Below, piece after piece: positions 24,278-35,840 of a stretch of 64,000 nt of DNA (positions within the stretch are counted from its first letter, which is position 1; each line of letters starts with the position of its first letter). The notes below the pieces were generated by a model. It was not told the origin of the DNA and did no database searches. It saw nothing but the letters and a program-made list of their open reading frames with translations. This DNA comes from Conus ventricosus. Its lineage: Eukaryota; Mollusca; Gastropoda; Neogastropoda; Conidae. The position numbers and the translations under genes are program-made. The stretch covers positions 33,578,615-33,642,614 of the forward strand of contig CM031610.1 of the NCBI GenBank assembly GCA_018398815.1. Reading direction: 5' to 3'.

Positions 24278-24430
24278 GTCCATGTTTGTGGTGCTGGACA
24301 GCCTGAAGGAGGAGAGCAGTGCGGCCAAGTCGCTGACCATCACCTGGCTGACTCAGGTGGTGCAGCGGGGAGACATCAGTCGGGTGCTCAGACCTGTCCT
24401 CCTCATGCTGCTTCACCCAGACACAGCCAG
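24278..24430 (+). CDS. DOP1: DOP1 visible exon 9
   Basis: Completes Arg from exon 8 and reads SMFVVLDSLKEESSAAKSLTITWLTQVVQRGDISRVLRPVLLMLLHPDTA, ending in AG (phase 2) before GTGGGG. Matches DOP1 SLFVVLDSL...WL...GDVARILEPMLLLLLxPKT. The donor GCCAG|GTGGGG is weak but is the only one that gives the correct phase for exon 10. Confidence 0.92.
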
Positions 24431-24568
24431 GTGGGGCAGTCGTATCCTCGTCTTCACGTATCGTGATGAAAATTCTGTGCTTAGGACTAGAGTTTGTGTG
24501 TGTTCTTGACATCTTGTTATTCATATGTGCACAGTTCGGCATATGCGTATGTGTTGTGTAATCACACA

Positions 24569-24608
<40 letters not shown>

Positions 24609-24609
24609 C

Positions 24610-24675
<66 letters not shown>

Positions 24676-25296
24676 ACTTGTGCATACAGATAGATACCCA
24701 GGAGAGTATTGAATTGTTGATTCTGGAACTTAGTGGGGTGTGACTGGTCTTGTTCTGAGCTGGCAGAGAACGTAATGTAGTAAACATTTTAATGATAATA
24801 CAGTTGTGGTGAATTGTTTTAGTTCCAGTAACTCTTTCTGAAACGATCTTGTATTTTCTTTAGTAAGTGTTTTCAAGGCAGTAAAGTGTATTGTCATTTG
24901 GGGGAATTCAAAAACAGAGAGGGATTTATCTTAAGTGTTTTTTCTGCCTTTGTTGCCTGTCTTTTTTCTGGAAAGTATTTATATTTTCTTTTTGTTGCAA
25001 TTTAAAACTTGTCATCTTTTTTTTTTCTTCTCTCTTTTGTTATGCAGGGATGAAAGTTCTTCCGTTTTAAACGGAATTCCGTCACAGCAAAAAACAAACA
25101 AAAAAAAACCTTATTGCAAGTGTTGACATACCGAATCCGTTCCCGATCCAACATTTTTTTACCGCCAAAACTGAAACTTCTGTTTCCAATGTCCGCCATC
25201 TTGAATCAATGTTTCTGTGCTTCGCCTTCAATGGAAAAGAACTTGACTACAGTGTATGTGCGGTTTCAGTGTTTGTGAGTGGTTAGGAAAGTCAAA
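24431..25296 (+). other. DOP1 intron 9, first part
   Basis: (ACGC)n and (AC)n microsatellites at about 24566-24673, then AT-rich sequence. From about 25060 a unique stretch leads into the BED/hAT-like ORF and is probably its untranslated leader. Confidence 0.6.
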
Positions 25297-26355
25297 ATGA
25301 AGTTCCTTACAGATGATGCCGAAGCTCGCAGTATTGAAAAAGATATAAAAAACAAATGGCGAAGTGAATGGTTGCAAGAAGAAGACAGTGTAAAACGAAA
25401 GTTCAGTCTCTGGCTCAAGAAAATCGACGAGGCGGTGTGGCATGGTGTAACTTGTGTTCAAAGCGGTTGGTGTACAAGTCAAACGGAAAAAAATTGTTTT
25501 TGGCCATGCCAGTGATCCTCAGCATTTTCAAAGACTTGATGCACAGGCCCACACAACAACACTTCCAACAGCCAAACCAGTTATCGCATGTCTCCCGAAG
25601 ACGGACCGTATCACTGACCTCAAAATACGCACGTGCGCATTTCTAGCAGAGCATTGCCTTCCGTTTTCTTTGGCACCAGCACTCATTGAGTTTTGTAAAA
25701 CTCTAGCAGAAGATCCCAAAGTGCTAGACTCTTTGTCCCTGTCAAGAACGGCAACAGCGTACACACTTCTTCTTCCAGATGGGGATGTTTAACCTGCCCC
25801 GTGCCCACAGTCTTCAAGTAGACTATTCTGGCACACAGGTTGCATGCATTGTGTATTTTCGTGTAGCCGGTACTCACCCGTCTTAGGACATGAGCATCGG
25901 GATCTTTAGAGTCCGTGTATGGTCTTTAGTGCATGTGACACAGACTAGACCTCGGTTTATAGTCCCATCCGAACGACTATATGGGGGATGGAGTCAGAAC
26001 CAATGTTAACTCCGAGGAAAAATCCCCCTAGACCGAAATTCGAACCCGCAACCCCAGGATCACGAGTCCGGCGCTCTACCAACTGAGCTATCGGCCCCCA
26101 CTTACCCATGGAGTGGCCAGGGTTTCAGGAAAGAGCTTCTGGAATCACTGAAAAAGACATTCTTCTCTTTAACCCTTGATGAGGCCACCAACAACGCAAA
26201 TGCGAAGTTGTGAATGTTCTTGTTCGCTTCTTTGATGAACAGAAAGCCAAAGGTGAAGTCGTGACTTTTTTGCTTGGTAGTTTTTCTGAAAATCAGTCAA
26301 ACGCAAAGAAAATTTTTCATGGCCTTCAGGAGATGTTAGCCTTATTGATGTCCTA
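25297..26355 (+). pseudogene. BED-finger/hAT-like ORF interrupted by a SINE
   Basis: Starts at ATG 25297 (MKFLTDDAEARSIEKDIKNK). After a frame change it carries a likely CCHH zinc finger (WCNLCSKRL then HASDPQHF, about 25435-25530), then LKIRTCAFLAEHCLPFSLAPALIEFCK (about 25620-25700). It is cut after AYT by the SINE and resumes at 26104 with a Gly-Val-Ala-Arg region, LTLDEATNNAN and LLGSFSENQSNA, typical of hAT-derived proteins. At least three frameshifts. The reading ends near 26355 without the catalytic C-terminus, so it is a broken fragment. Confidence 0.8.
25769..26098 (-). mobile_element. tRNA-derived SINE (copy B), inserted in the BED/hAT ORF
   Basis: Head at 26095 on the minus strand: GCCGATAGCTCAGTTGGTAG, anticodon loop CTCGTGA, box B GGTTCGAATTT. 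It shares about 95 bases of central core with copy A (TTTTCCCTCGGAGTTAACAT ... GACTATAAACCGAGGT) but has a different 3' half. CACTT flanks both ends (25764-25768 and 26099-26103). Removing the insert plus one CACTT gives a continuous reading across the hAT-like ORF, which confirms both boundaries. Confidence 0.9.
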
Positions 26356-27886
26356 ATGTGCTGGTGTCAAAGAAGTAAAGAAAGGCTAGGCAAAGACTTT
26401 CACCTTATTGATGTCCTAATGTGCTGGTGCTAAAGGGTCAAAGGATGGACTACTACTAGTACTAGTCAACTAAAAAAGATAACTAGTGACTGGTGTGCTG
26501 CTGGTTAATGTCCTGGTGCTAAGGAGAGAAAAAGATGGACTCAATCTTCTTTGATATTACCCTTGACTGTTTAAAAGGAATTAATTTATGCCTCTGGATT
26601 CCCGGGGGAACAAAGGGACGCAACAAAACTCTTTTAATAGAAATGATAATAGGAAATCCTCTTCAGCTCAGCCCACAATTTTCCAGCTTTAGAGAAGTAA
26701 GTACTTTTTTTTAACTGTTTTTTATTGGAAGAAAAAGGTCTATTTTATATTCTGGTCAAAATGTTGTTAGCATTTTAATTTTGGAGATTTAAGAAATCTC
26801 TGCTCCAGTTGAAAAATGTTTACCTTTCAACAAACAAATATTTCAAAAGACTTAATTGTCTGTTCAGAGAAAATCATTTGTGTGCATTGAGGGCTCATTA
26901 AAATGAGATGATGAAAAAGCAGCAGATCTGTTGACATTGCTTTTTCACTTCAGTTATGTGGATTTTGTTTTTGTTGTTGCTTTATAATGGATGTGATTCT
27001 GTTTTTATTTTGGTGTTTTCTTAGCTCTTTTTTCATTTTGTATTTGAGTAGGTTCTCTTTTCTGTGGCAATTTCTTGTTCACAGAAACTAATGAACAAAA
27101 AGTATTTTAAGAGGCTCTTAATTGAATTGTCTTTAGTAGAAAATTGCAGAAAGACCATGAATATCACTTCATTTTAATACATTTTTACAGCTTATTGATG
27201 TCATAATGTGCTGGTGTCAAGTTGTCTCCCCCAACTGGGAGTTGCCCTGTACCCCACCAGAGACATGTCCTCCCCTGGACCCTTTCAAGTTTTTTTCTTT
27301 GGCACACTCTTATGGTAGTTTACTTGCTACATTTTTGGGGTACTGTTTCTTACTTTAAATGCATTGTTAATGCAACTGAAATCTTTATCTATTTTTTTGT
27401 ATTATGCCCACTATTACCATTATTTGTGTTTGGACTAACGTTAAAAAAGTTCAGTATTGGGAAAATTTCTTGCTTTCACCCCTGTGTTATATCTAGGTGA
27501 TGAAAACCAGAATGTTGTCATTCGCAGACTTTGATCACCTGCTGATTAGTCAGTGTCTTGATTGCCCATGGCTTTTTTTATGTTTTGTTTGGTGGCATTG
27601 TGGTATTATCATTTATTGTTCAACCTTTTTTACAATCTGGGAACGATGGATTAAATGGAATGGTTGACGTGTCAGTACATATGCTACATATATTATTGTA
27701 AATTGTTCTGTTGTGTTTGTCGCTTTTTTTTGCAGACAGACGGCTTTCATTCAGAGATTTGGATGTGGCCTAGACTTTTTTTTTTTTTGTAAAAAGTCCT
27801 GTGTGGTCAGATTGGAAAAAATGGAAACTGAAAGGAAAAGGAAATGTTCATTCTTTTATTTCACATCTATCCCATTCATGATTTCG
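26356..27886 (+). other. DOP1 intron 9, last part
   Basis: Contains three direct copies of CTTATTGATGTC(C/A)TAATG (26341, 26404, 27191) and a poly-T stretch near 27779. It shows no clear gene. A sequence at 27222-27530 is present in both arms but unassigned. It ends with a damaged acceptor, GATTTCG, before exon 10. Confidence 0.55.
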
Positions 27887-29094
27887 AATCTCCATCCAGC
27901 ATGTGAATGTCCATGACCCAAAGCGGGTATCCTTGTGTTCGACAACGAGAACAACCCAGAGGCAACATATATCGCATCAGCAGCGAGGGGGGCAACATGA
28001 TATTCCACGTCAACCACAATCCCCAGACAAAGATCTCTCGCAAGTCCACGAAATCTCAAATCCATTGCACTTACGGTCATGACCCAGAAAGGGGGTCAGT
28101 CCGCTTCGGCTCCTGTCAGAGCCCACTCTGAGGCCGAGCTTACCTACGAGCGAGTGAACCCAGAGGAGGTCAAGCTGAGGTTTAACCCTTTTGGTTCTGT
28201 CAATTCTTTGGACAAGCTGATCTTTGATGGCTTTGACTTGCCGGGAAAGAGAGGAGTCCCTCCCAACCTTAGTGCTGCCAAGCGCCTGGATAAAGAGACC
28301 TGCCAGAAAGAAGGCATCTTCTTTGACGGGAAAGAGGAGGAGGAGCCAGCCCAGAGCTGACTGACCAGGTCTTCGCCAACAAGGAACCCACATCTGAGGA
28401 GGTGGTGGCTGAAATCATGGCGGATCTCTGGAACCGCGTTGTGACACAGATTTTGAATAACGAAGACCAGAGCGATGGCGACCGTCAGAGGAAGGTCAGT
28501 GTGAGCTCCAGTCAGATGTGCGACCATGATCTTCTGAACGCCATCGAGACAGCCAGCCTGGAAGTGGAATCCACGTCCAGCAGCGAAAATGATTTACCTC
28601 AGGCAACGCAAGACAAAAGCAAGAAGGGAATCCTGAACAAGAAAGGAGGGGGAGGGGGCGGAAACCAGGCCATGAGGAAGGGAGGGGATTCCGGAAGGCA
28701 TTCATCCTCTTCACATGCACCTGCTTCTGTACGCTCAGCCTTACGACTACCACCGCACTCTTTATGCCTTGAGCACCATTCGCGCAATGCTTGTCCAATG
28801 CCCGCGTCTCGTGGTCACCGCCATGGCAACGACCAGCATCTCCGCCATCCCAGCCCCCACCTTGCACGGATCCAGACTCTCCTGGCCAGGCATCGGAAGT
28901 CTGTGTTTGGCAAGAATTTTTTCGGGGAGCTTCCTGCAGAGGTGCTGTCAAGTTACCGCAGCAACATGTTTCTGGAGGTGGTCATTTCCTTGTGCCTGTA
29001 CTGCATGCGGGGCTACTTCCCCAACTTGATGATGTCGCGCCTTACGGATGACGAACTGATGGGGAATAATGTGGTTCACAGTCAGGCAGCGGAG
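27887..29094 (+). CDS. DOP1: DOP1 visible exon 10, several frameshifts
   Basis: Large exon whose pieces lie in different frames: ISIQHVNVHDPK, GGNMIFHVNHNPQTKISRKSTK, TYERVNPEEVKLRFNPFGSVNSLDKLIFDGFDLPGKRG, EVVAEIMADLWNRVV, a Gly/Lys-rich linker (KKGGGGGG, 28645-28665), LLYAQPYDYHRTLYALSTIRAML, then LARHRKSVFGKNFFGELPAEVLSSYRSNMFLEVVISLCLYCMRGYFPNLM. This is the DOP1 middle region, including the conserved QxYDxxRTLYAxxxI and LARHRxSVxGKxF motifs. The acceptor is one base short here, but the reverse arm has an intact TTTCAG. It ends at GCGGAG|GTAGGT. Confidence 0.9.
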
Positions 29095-29186
29095 GTAGGT
29101 GGAGACAGTGGGCTGTTTTTGTGTTGACTATACTTAAGCTGGTTTGGGCTGTTCATGATTCTGTGTATTGTTGTAGTTGTGGTTAG

Positions 29187-29240
<54 letters not shown>

Positions 29241-29732
29241 TCATGCCATTTGAATGCTCGTTTGTATGTATGTGTGTACTTAAGTGGTATCAGATGATAT
29301 GTTGGAGGAAATGAAGTGTGCTTTTAAATGTGTGTTTTACTGATTATGTGTTCTGATAATGTATTGTACAGGCAACAGTCTGTTACAATGGTATGAGATG
29401 AACATTGGCTACTACTTATTTGTGTTAATGAGTGTTTTTACATGAGTATGTACTGTGGATGTGTGTGTGCATGCGCACATGCATGTATGTGTGTGTGTGT
29501 GGTGTATATGTGTGTGCAAGCAAAAGTCTAGACAGGGTGTAAGTACACGTCAAGGGGAGTATATTTTTGTCGTTCAAGAGAACAAGAATCATCAGATGTA
29601 GATATTTTTTAAACTGTGTAACAAACATTGACAATTAGGGTAAAAAAAACAAACATGAAAAACCATCAAAGATGGATACCCACTGGACTGTGTAACAAAT
29701 ATTCGCAAACCGAGTACAAGAAAGAATTGTCA
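29095..29732 (+). other. DOP1 intron 10, first part
   Basis: (TG)n at 29188-29237 and a TG/CA-rich patch at 29459-29520. No gene recognised. It ends with TGTCA, the target duplication of the next element. Confidence 0.65.
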
Positions 29733-30931
29733 CAGAGGTTCCGCTAGACTATAGACTTTGCCGGTACTTGGTACCGACAACAACAAAAATTTCCGGTACA
29801 AGTCTTAAATCAGCCGGTACCGCGCTTGGCTGCCTGCCATGCACTACACACTCAACCGCGATTCTGGGTCACGCGAACGGGCGATAGCGAGCGGCCTACC
29901 GGCACGGATAGCACGTAACAGGCTTGTCAGTGACAGCCTTCAGTCAACTGAACTCAACAGAAAAGTCGACGGAGAGAGTAACATGCAAAAAAATCATAAA
30001 TGAAAACAAAAAGCAAAACAAAACAAAACAAAACCAAACCAACCAACCAAAACGTAACTTGAAAGAAAAACAAACAAACAAACAAACAAAACAAACTTAA
30101 CAAACTTCTCACTTACCTATCCACACGTGCGAAAGAATTCCGTCAGTGTTCGTCATCGAACCATGCAGTTACTCAAAGTGATGTTGAAAATCGCGACAGT
30201 CAATTGAAAACTGGGTCGGGGATAACCGCAAGTTCAATCCAGGGTCAGACTGTCAGCATGACACGCACACAATCCATATGTCTCTACTGATCAACAGACT
30301 TACAGAGTCCGTGCACTCAAGATATTGATGATCAGTGAACAGTTACAGTTTTGTATTGTCAGAAGTCAAGAATAAGCGACACAAACTTGTGATATGCACA
30401 ATGAAGGACGACTGTATGAAGGTCACAAGATAAAAAGAAGGGGGGAAAAAAAACAGCAAACACGCGAATACACACTGTCACACACACACACACACACACA
30501 ATCAGTAGTCGTGCTCGAAGGAAACGGATCTATTTGCGGCGTTCCCGCATGCCGTTGAAAATTTCGGCAGCCGGGCAAAAGGAAACTGATCAAGCGAAAG
30601 TGCTTCTGATGACAGCAGCATCAGTCTGTTCACCCGGTTTTCTGACAGACTGCTTCTTTTGGCAGTTTTTATTCTATTCTGGAGACTGAACCCTCGTTCT
30701 GCTGGCACACTTGTGACAGGTATCACAAGTCGATGCTGGCCAACTTAGCAAACTCCGGAAAAATGTCCGCTCACCGCTGACAGGCGGAGAGACAGACAGT
30801 GCAGGGATAGAGGAGAGTCAAAGCGCTCAGATGTTCTGCCGGTACACGGTACCGGCGGCTTTTATTTTTTTCGGTACAAGGCAAATATTTACCGGTAAAA
30901 ACCGGCATATGCCGGTCTAACGGAACCTCTG
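29733..30931 (-). mobile_element. Non-autonomous hAT element with CAGAGGTTCCG inverted repeats
   Basis: The ends are CAGAGGTTCCGCTAGAC and the inverse of CAGAGGTTCCGTTAGAC. TGTCA flanks both sides (29728-29732 and 30932-30936). The 1.2-kb interior keeps only a hAT dimerisation segment on the minus strand (30502-30726). Sub-terminal regions are rich in CCGG/CCGGTA motifs (29755-29830 and 30838-30920). Confidence 0.9.
30502..30726 (-). pseudogene. hAT dimerisation-domain remnant
   Basis: 74 codons with VPAERGFSLQNRIKT and SENRVNRLMLLS, the conserved hAT C-terminal pattern (S-x-x-E-R-x-F-S ... R). No other part of a transposase was found in the element, so it is a deletion derivative. Confidence 0.85.
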
Positions 30932-31420
30932 TGTCATTTAATTAAATCACTAGGGAGAGACAACGGAGAGGATCCATCAGAAGAACTATAAATGCCAGAC
31001 TTGCAAAATAATTCCTTTGCTCTTGGAAAATGGATTGATAAGTAACTTACGCCAGGTGTTTCCCCACACATGCAGATTACATGTGTGTGTGTATACATTT
31101 GTATTTATACGTATGTGAATATGTTTGTGCATGTGTCTCACTATCTCCATGGCTGCATGTTCATGTCCCATGGCTGTCTGAGTATGAATAAGTTTATCAT
31201 ATTGTATATGTGGTTTGGTTTGAATTTGTGTGTGCGCGCAGGCGTGTGTGCATGTATGAAAGATCTGCATGTGCATTAATAATGCCCACATCTTCCACAG
31301 ATCAATGAGTTCTGTCTTGAATTTCAGGAATTTTGAGAGTACTAGCTTTAAACTACTCATCTGTGTATAATTTGTGTGCATATTTAAGAGTGTAGCTGTT
31401 TGTGTGTGTGTGTGTGTGTC

Positions 31421-31456
<36 letters not shown>

Positions 31457-31464
31457 GTGTGTGT

Positions 31465-31510
<46 letters not shown>

Positions 31511-31771
31511 TGAGCTTGCATGTTTGTGTGTGGAAGCAGCTGCATATGAAAATTTTATTTTTTTTGTTTTTGATACCTTTATTTGTACTTTTTGCTTGTT
31601 CGTTAGTATGCTTTCATGTGTGCTTTCTTTAAATGTGGCTACAGTAATGATTGTTGAGAGCCTGGCTTTTTATCAACAAACAAATTTCATTCTAACATTT
31701 TATTTTAGCATCCTGCCCACTAAGGTTACCTCCATGCATTGTTTGTTCTGACTGAAGCTTTAATGATTCAG
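30932..31771 (+). other. DOP1 intron 10, last part
   Basis: AT-rich with a (TG)n tract at about 31398-31509. Ends with ATGATTCAG, the acceptor of exon 11. Confidence 0.65.
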
Positions 31772-31931
31772 GTGCTGACTCTGCTGCTGTCGGAACTCTT
31801 GTCCATCATGCGGGACAGTGGGCGGAGCTTCATTTCCTACATTTCAGACCTGCTGGGTCGATGTAAGCTGCAGAAAGCCTTGCTGCACACGCTGCTGGCC
31901 AGTGTGTATGATGCCAGGATGAAACCTTCAG
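31772..31931 (+). CDS. DOP1: DOP1 visible exon 11
   Basis: Begins in phase 0: VLTLLLSELLSIMRDSGRSFISYISDLLGRCKLQKALLHTLLASVYDARMKPS, ending with one base (phase 1) before GTGAGG. Matches the family pattern ILTLLFTEL...FISDMLSKCKVQKVILHCLLSSI. Confidence 0.93.
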
Positions 31932-32824
31932 GTGAGGATGTCAGCCTTTAGGTGAGGATGTCGGCTGCTTGGAGCAGTGTGCCCATGTTGTGTGTATGTT
32001 TGCACGCACACACGCGCCCGCGCACAGGTTCAGCTGCTGTGGCATCTGTTAGGCTTTTTTTCATCCATATCAGAATCTTCTCATTCTCTCTCTGGCCTGG
32101 AGAGGCAGTCTTTTGGTTTCATTCTGTTCTTCAGATGATCTTAGGGCAACTCTGAGGTCTGAGGCAGCCCCATTTCCAGGGACATCCTTTCTGACAGAAA
32201 TTATTGAAGGAATCTAGTAACGATTGTTTGATTGAGTTTCCACCCACCCATGAACCATTTTGGGCTCAGGGTCTTGTCTCCCCATTCCCTACTTCTTCCC
32301 CTTCTTTCAAGGACCATGCTCAGTCTAGCCCAAACCTGATATCTCCTTCTATGCTCCCCCCCCCCCCCCCCCCCATCCCTGCACTTAATCTTCCAATAGA
32401 GGTTAATTTTCGGGCTGTGGTAGAAAGATGTTATTGGCGCCTTTCCATGGAGAGTGTTTTTTCCATGCAGAACATTACTATTTTTGCACAGAGAATTATG
32501 TTTTGATGATAAGGTAATGCTATGCAATGCAACACAATACAGTGCAATTCAATATAATACGTTACAATAAAGTTTCATACAATATGATACAATACAGCAC
32601 AATACAATGCAATGTAATACAGTACAATGCGAAGCAAAGCGGTGAAATAATACAATGCAATGTAATACTGTACAATGCAAAGCAAAGCAATGAAATAAGG
32701 TAGAATACAGTACAATGTAACTTTGTGCATGAGGGATCTTATCCATTATCTAACCATGTTCTGTTCCATTGGACTGAGTTGTAAACAATAAAAGTTTGGT
32801 TGTTTGTTTGTTTTTTATACAAAG
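31932..32824 (+). other. DOP1 intron 11
   Basis: Poly-C run at about 32356-32373. An (ATACAATGCA)-like degenerate repeat covers about 32515-32720. Acceptor is TATACAAAG at 32824. No gene seen. Confidence 0.65.
32515..32720. repeat. Degenerate ATACAATGCA repeat tract
   Basis: Irregular array of ACAAT/GCAAT/ATAC pentamer-like words, for example AATACAATGCAATGTAATAC and its variants. Probably an old simple repeat. Confidence 0.75.
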
Positions 32825-33062
32825 GTGGCAGAAAGGTGCCCAGCCTGACGGAGGCCATCATCGAGTTCAACAACACAGGACTGGACTCGTCCATCAAAGA
32901 GGCCTTCCAGATGACCCTGCTGCGTCTGGTGCTGGTGACGGTGATGCTGGAGGACCAGATCATGCACAGCGTGGGCAACCTGCCCGCCCAGCTGCCTGCT
33001 GGGTCCACCACCGAGTGGGACAGGGTGCGCACCAGTGTGCAGTACTCCCTGACCAGGGTCAG
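32825..33062 (+). CDS. DOP1: DOP1 visible exon 12
   Basis: Phase 1 start completes Gly: GGRKVPSLTEAIIEFNNTGLDSSIKEAFQMTLLRLVLVTVMLEDQIMHSVGNLPAQLPAGSTTEWDRVRTSVQYSLTRV, leaving AG (phase 2) at GTGAGT. It corresponds to the leucine-rich helix (SQLLKVLQRLIVLE in vertebrates) after the exon 11 region. Clean open reading. Confidence 0.9.
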
Positions 33063-34871
33063 GTGAGTGGGGGTGGGATTGGCTTGTCTTGATGACCAGA
33101 AATGATATACTTTTGTTTGTTGTTTGTTTATTTATTCATTAATTTGTTTGTGTATTTGTTTACTTGTTCATTAATTTGTTTATTTTGTTTGTGTATTTGT
33201 TTATATATTCATTTATTTGGTTATCTTATTTGATTTTAGAATTTCGCGTGTTTTTGCTTTATCAGTTTGATTGGGGTTCTAACAGAAACACTGTATTTTG
33301 TTTATTTTGGCATTGATTGTATAAAGGAAACCACACACAAATGTTGCTTTCTTTAGAATCAAGAGTGATTTTACTGTTAGGTTGACATTCCGAACCGAGT
33401 TAAAGGCTCACTCTTCACAGTTTTGTGCAGTTTGTCATGTGACGTTTTTCATGCGGTGGTTGCTCTTAATTCTTTATAGATCTCATGTTCATTTTCATTT
33501 GTTCCAGTCAAATGCTGTACAATGTTTACCTCTTTTATATTCTTTTATTGTGTACTATATTTTGTTGTCGTCATCACATTTTGTCTGTGAAATAGAGTTT
33601 AAAACAGGGTGACCTGAATTGGGAGTATATCGAAGTATAGGATTGTATGTGTATATATTACATGTTCGACATTTCCATGTGCTTTAAGCTGGTTTTCTCA
33701 TTCTTTCAAATGTTTCAATCAGTTACTGTTTCAGAATTTTGTTTCTTCATGCCCTTATCACATTGCCGTTGTGAGGAATACATTTCCTCCTGTTCTGATA
33801 TTTTATGCTCCCTCCCATCAGTGTTCTGCTTCACCTTGTGGCTGTCGCTCCATTGCCGGGCAATCAAACATACTGTCTCTCTGATGTTGTTCAGACCACG
33901 TCTGAAATGGCTATGTAAGGAGTCAGTCATAGTTTGGTCTTCATTTCCTTGCTGAGCATTTTAATGTTCACTCACTCTGTGCGTCATCATGAACAAATCC
34001 AAGGTGGGTTTGGGAGAGAAGATTGATAATGTGGTTGTGTTTGATCAGCTCCTCACTTGGGCGGCTATATTTTGCCTTCAGAGGGTAGCGTCTCCTTTCC
34101 AACAGGCTGGAGATAGTTACTATGGGGGACCAAAGTGCCCTGAGACAGTCCTTAGGTAATATTGTACTGATTTTTTTTTTCAGCGGATACAGACCTCAGG
34201 ATCCAGATTATACCCATATATTATTATTGTCATTATCATTGCTTTGCTGTTGTCATTATTATTGGTTGTATTTTCTTGGTTACGTTTTTTTTTTCTCTCA
34301 CGATTAGCTCTCCACACAGAGGCCATTACCTAGACATTTAAGAAAACAATGAATGAGATAGCTTCTGAGAATCTTTCTTTTTTTTTTTTAGTGTGTGTGT
34401 TCCTGTCTCGCCCTTTGTGCCCCCAGTGGAATTAGTCTCATTCTGGCTCCTTCATACACGGCCTTATCTGTTTCAACATGTCACATTTCCCAGCATCTAC
34501 AGTCTACAGGGAGCAGTCAGTGTCGGGTCATCATAAGGTAGCCCTCCAGAGCAGAGTACTGCATGACTTCCAAGTCACTCTGGTGGCGTTCAGTGGTGCC
34601 TGTTCTGTAACCATAAGTAACACTCTCAGAGATGCATCCTTTAAGGGGATGAAACGCATCTCTTCTTCCTTAATCTATGTGGTTTAATAAGAGCAAAAGT
34701 AGAATCCTTGGGCAGCCAGATGATTAGAACAACAGATTTAAAAACAGATACAAAATATTTCAACCCATTGGTCCATGTGGTTCCATGAATAAAATTGAAT
34801 GAAATTGTACCAGAATGAACTGTATTGCATGTTTTCATTACAAAATGGCAATGACATAGACACATGTGCAG
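33063..34871 (+). other. DOP1 intron 12
   Basis: T-rich low-complexity tract (TTTGTTTATTTATTCATT words) at 33110-33240. No gene or mobile element was recognised in the rest. Acceptor CATGTGCAG at 34871. Confidence 0.55.
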
Positions 34872-35099
34872 ATTCCGAGCCACGGAGCCCATCTCCCAGC
34901 AGACCATGTTCCTGTCGGGGGTGCTGAGCGCCCTAAAGCAGCGCCACCTGTGCCACCTTCACCGGCACTGGGTGGGACTGGTGACCTCTGCCCTGCCCTT
35001 TATGGGACGCGCCCTGACCCAGGTGGTGCTGTGTGTGGTGTCCCAGCTGTGCCGCAACCTGGAGGAGCTTGCTGCCGAGTGCTCCACTCACAAGGCCAG
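34872..35099 (+). CDS. DOP1: DOP1 visible exon 13
   Basis: Phase 2 join gives R, then FRATEPISQQTMFLSGVLSALKQRHLCHLHRHWVGLVTSALPFMGRALTQVVLCVVSQLCRNLEELAAECSTHKA, ending in AG before GTGAAT. The family motif is GMFLxAVxxALxQ...HxQWIGLITSTLPYMGKxLxxVVxSVxxQLCRNL. Fully open. Confidence 0.94.
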
Positions 35100-35840
35100 G
35101 TGAATCAGCTGGGAGTTAGAATTTTGACATGGATGACTGATGTTACATTGATATTTTCCCCTTGACTGTGCTGCGTATTATTTTGTTTATCATGCTTTAT
35201 TATTGCGCTCACTACGGAACTTATGTTTTTGCAGTGTCTGTCGCTCTGTTTGTGTGTTTGTTTTGTGTGGTTGTTTATGTGTACTTTTGTGTACAACAAG
35301 GTTACAGAAAAAAACAAAACTCCACTGAACTGATTTGAAAAAAAAAAAAGACTCGGTTGAAGGATGGACTGTGGCCCAGAGGAGGAACCCTCTGAGTTTG
35401 GTGTCAATGTGGGTCAGAGGGCAGATCAGGATCTGTTCACATCATTGTCGGGATTTTTACCACTTTTTCTTCACTGAAGATGAACACTTTGAAGGGTGAA
35501 TCCCTGATTAATTTGATTCTAGCTGAGGCTTCCTCAGTGCCCTTTTAGTTTGTGACATATTTTGTATTAGGGTATTGCCAATTTCAACACTGCTAATTTT
35601 TTTCGTTTGGGATGAAATTATAACGTCTTTCTGACTCTGGGTCTCTCTTTCACCAGCTGGTTTGTGCTGTGCATGTGTGTTTTGTTATTGTATGGTCGTG
35701 GAGGGAAGGGAGGGTGGGTGCATTTTTCTCCCTTCTTTTAATCGTGATTTTTCATTTGTGTATAATTTTGCTTTTAAAGATGCTTTCAACCCTTATGTGT
35801 GTGGCTGTTTGCTGAGCTATAAATAAATACTGCGAATTGT
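35100..35840 (+). other. DOP1 intron 13, unique part
   Basis: Intron between exon 13 and the 42-bp array. No gene recognised. Confidence 0.6.
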
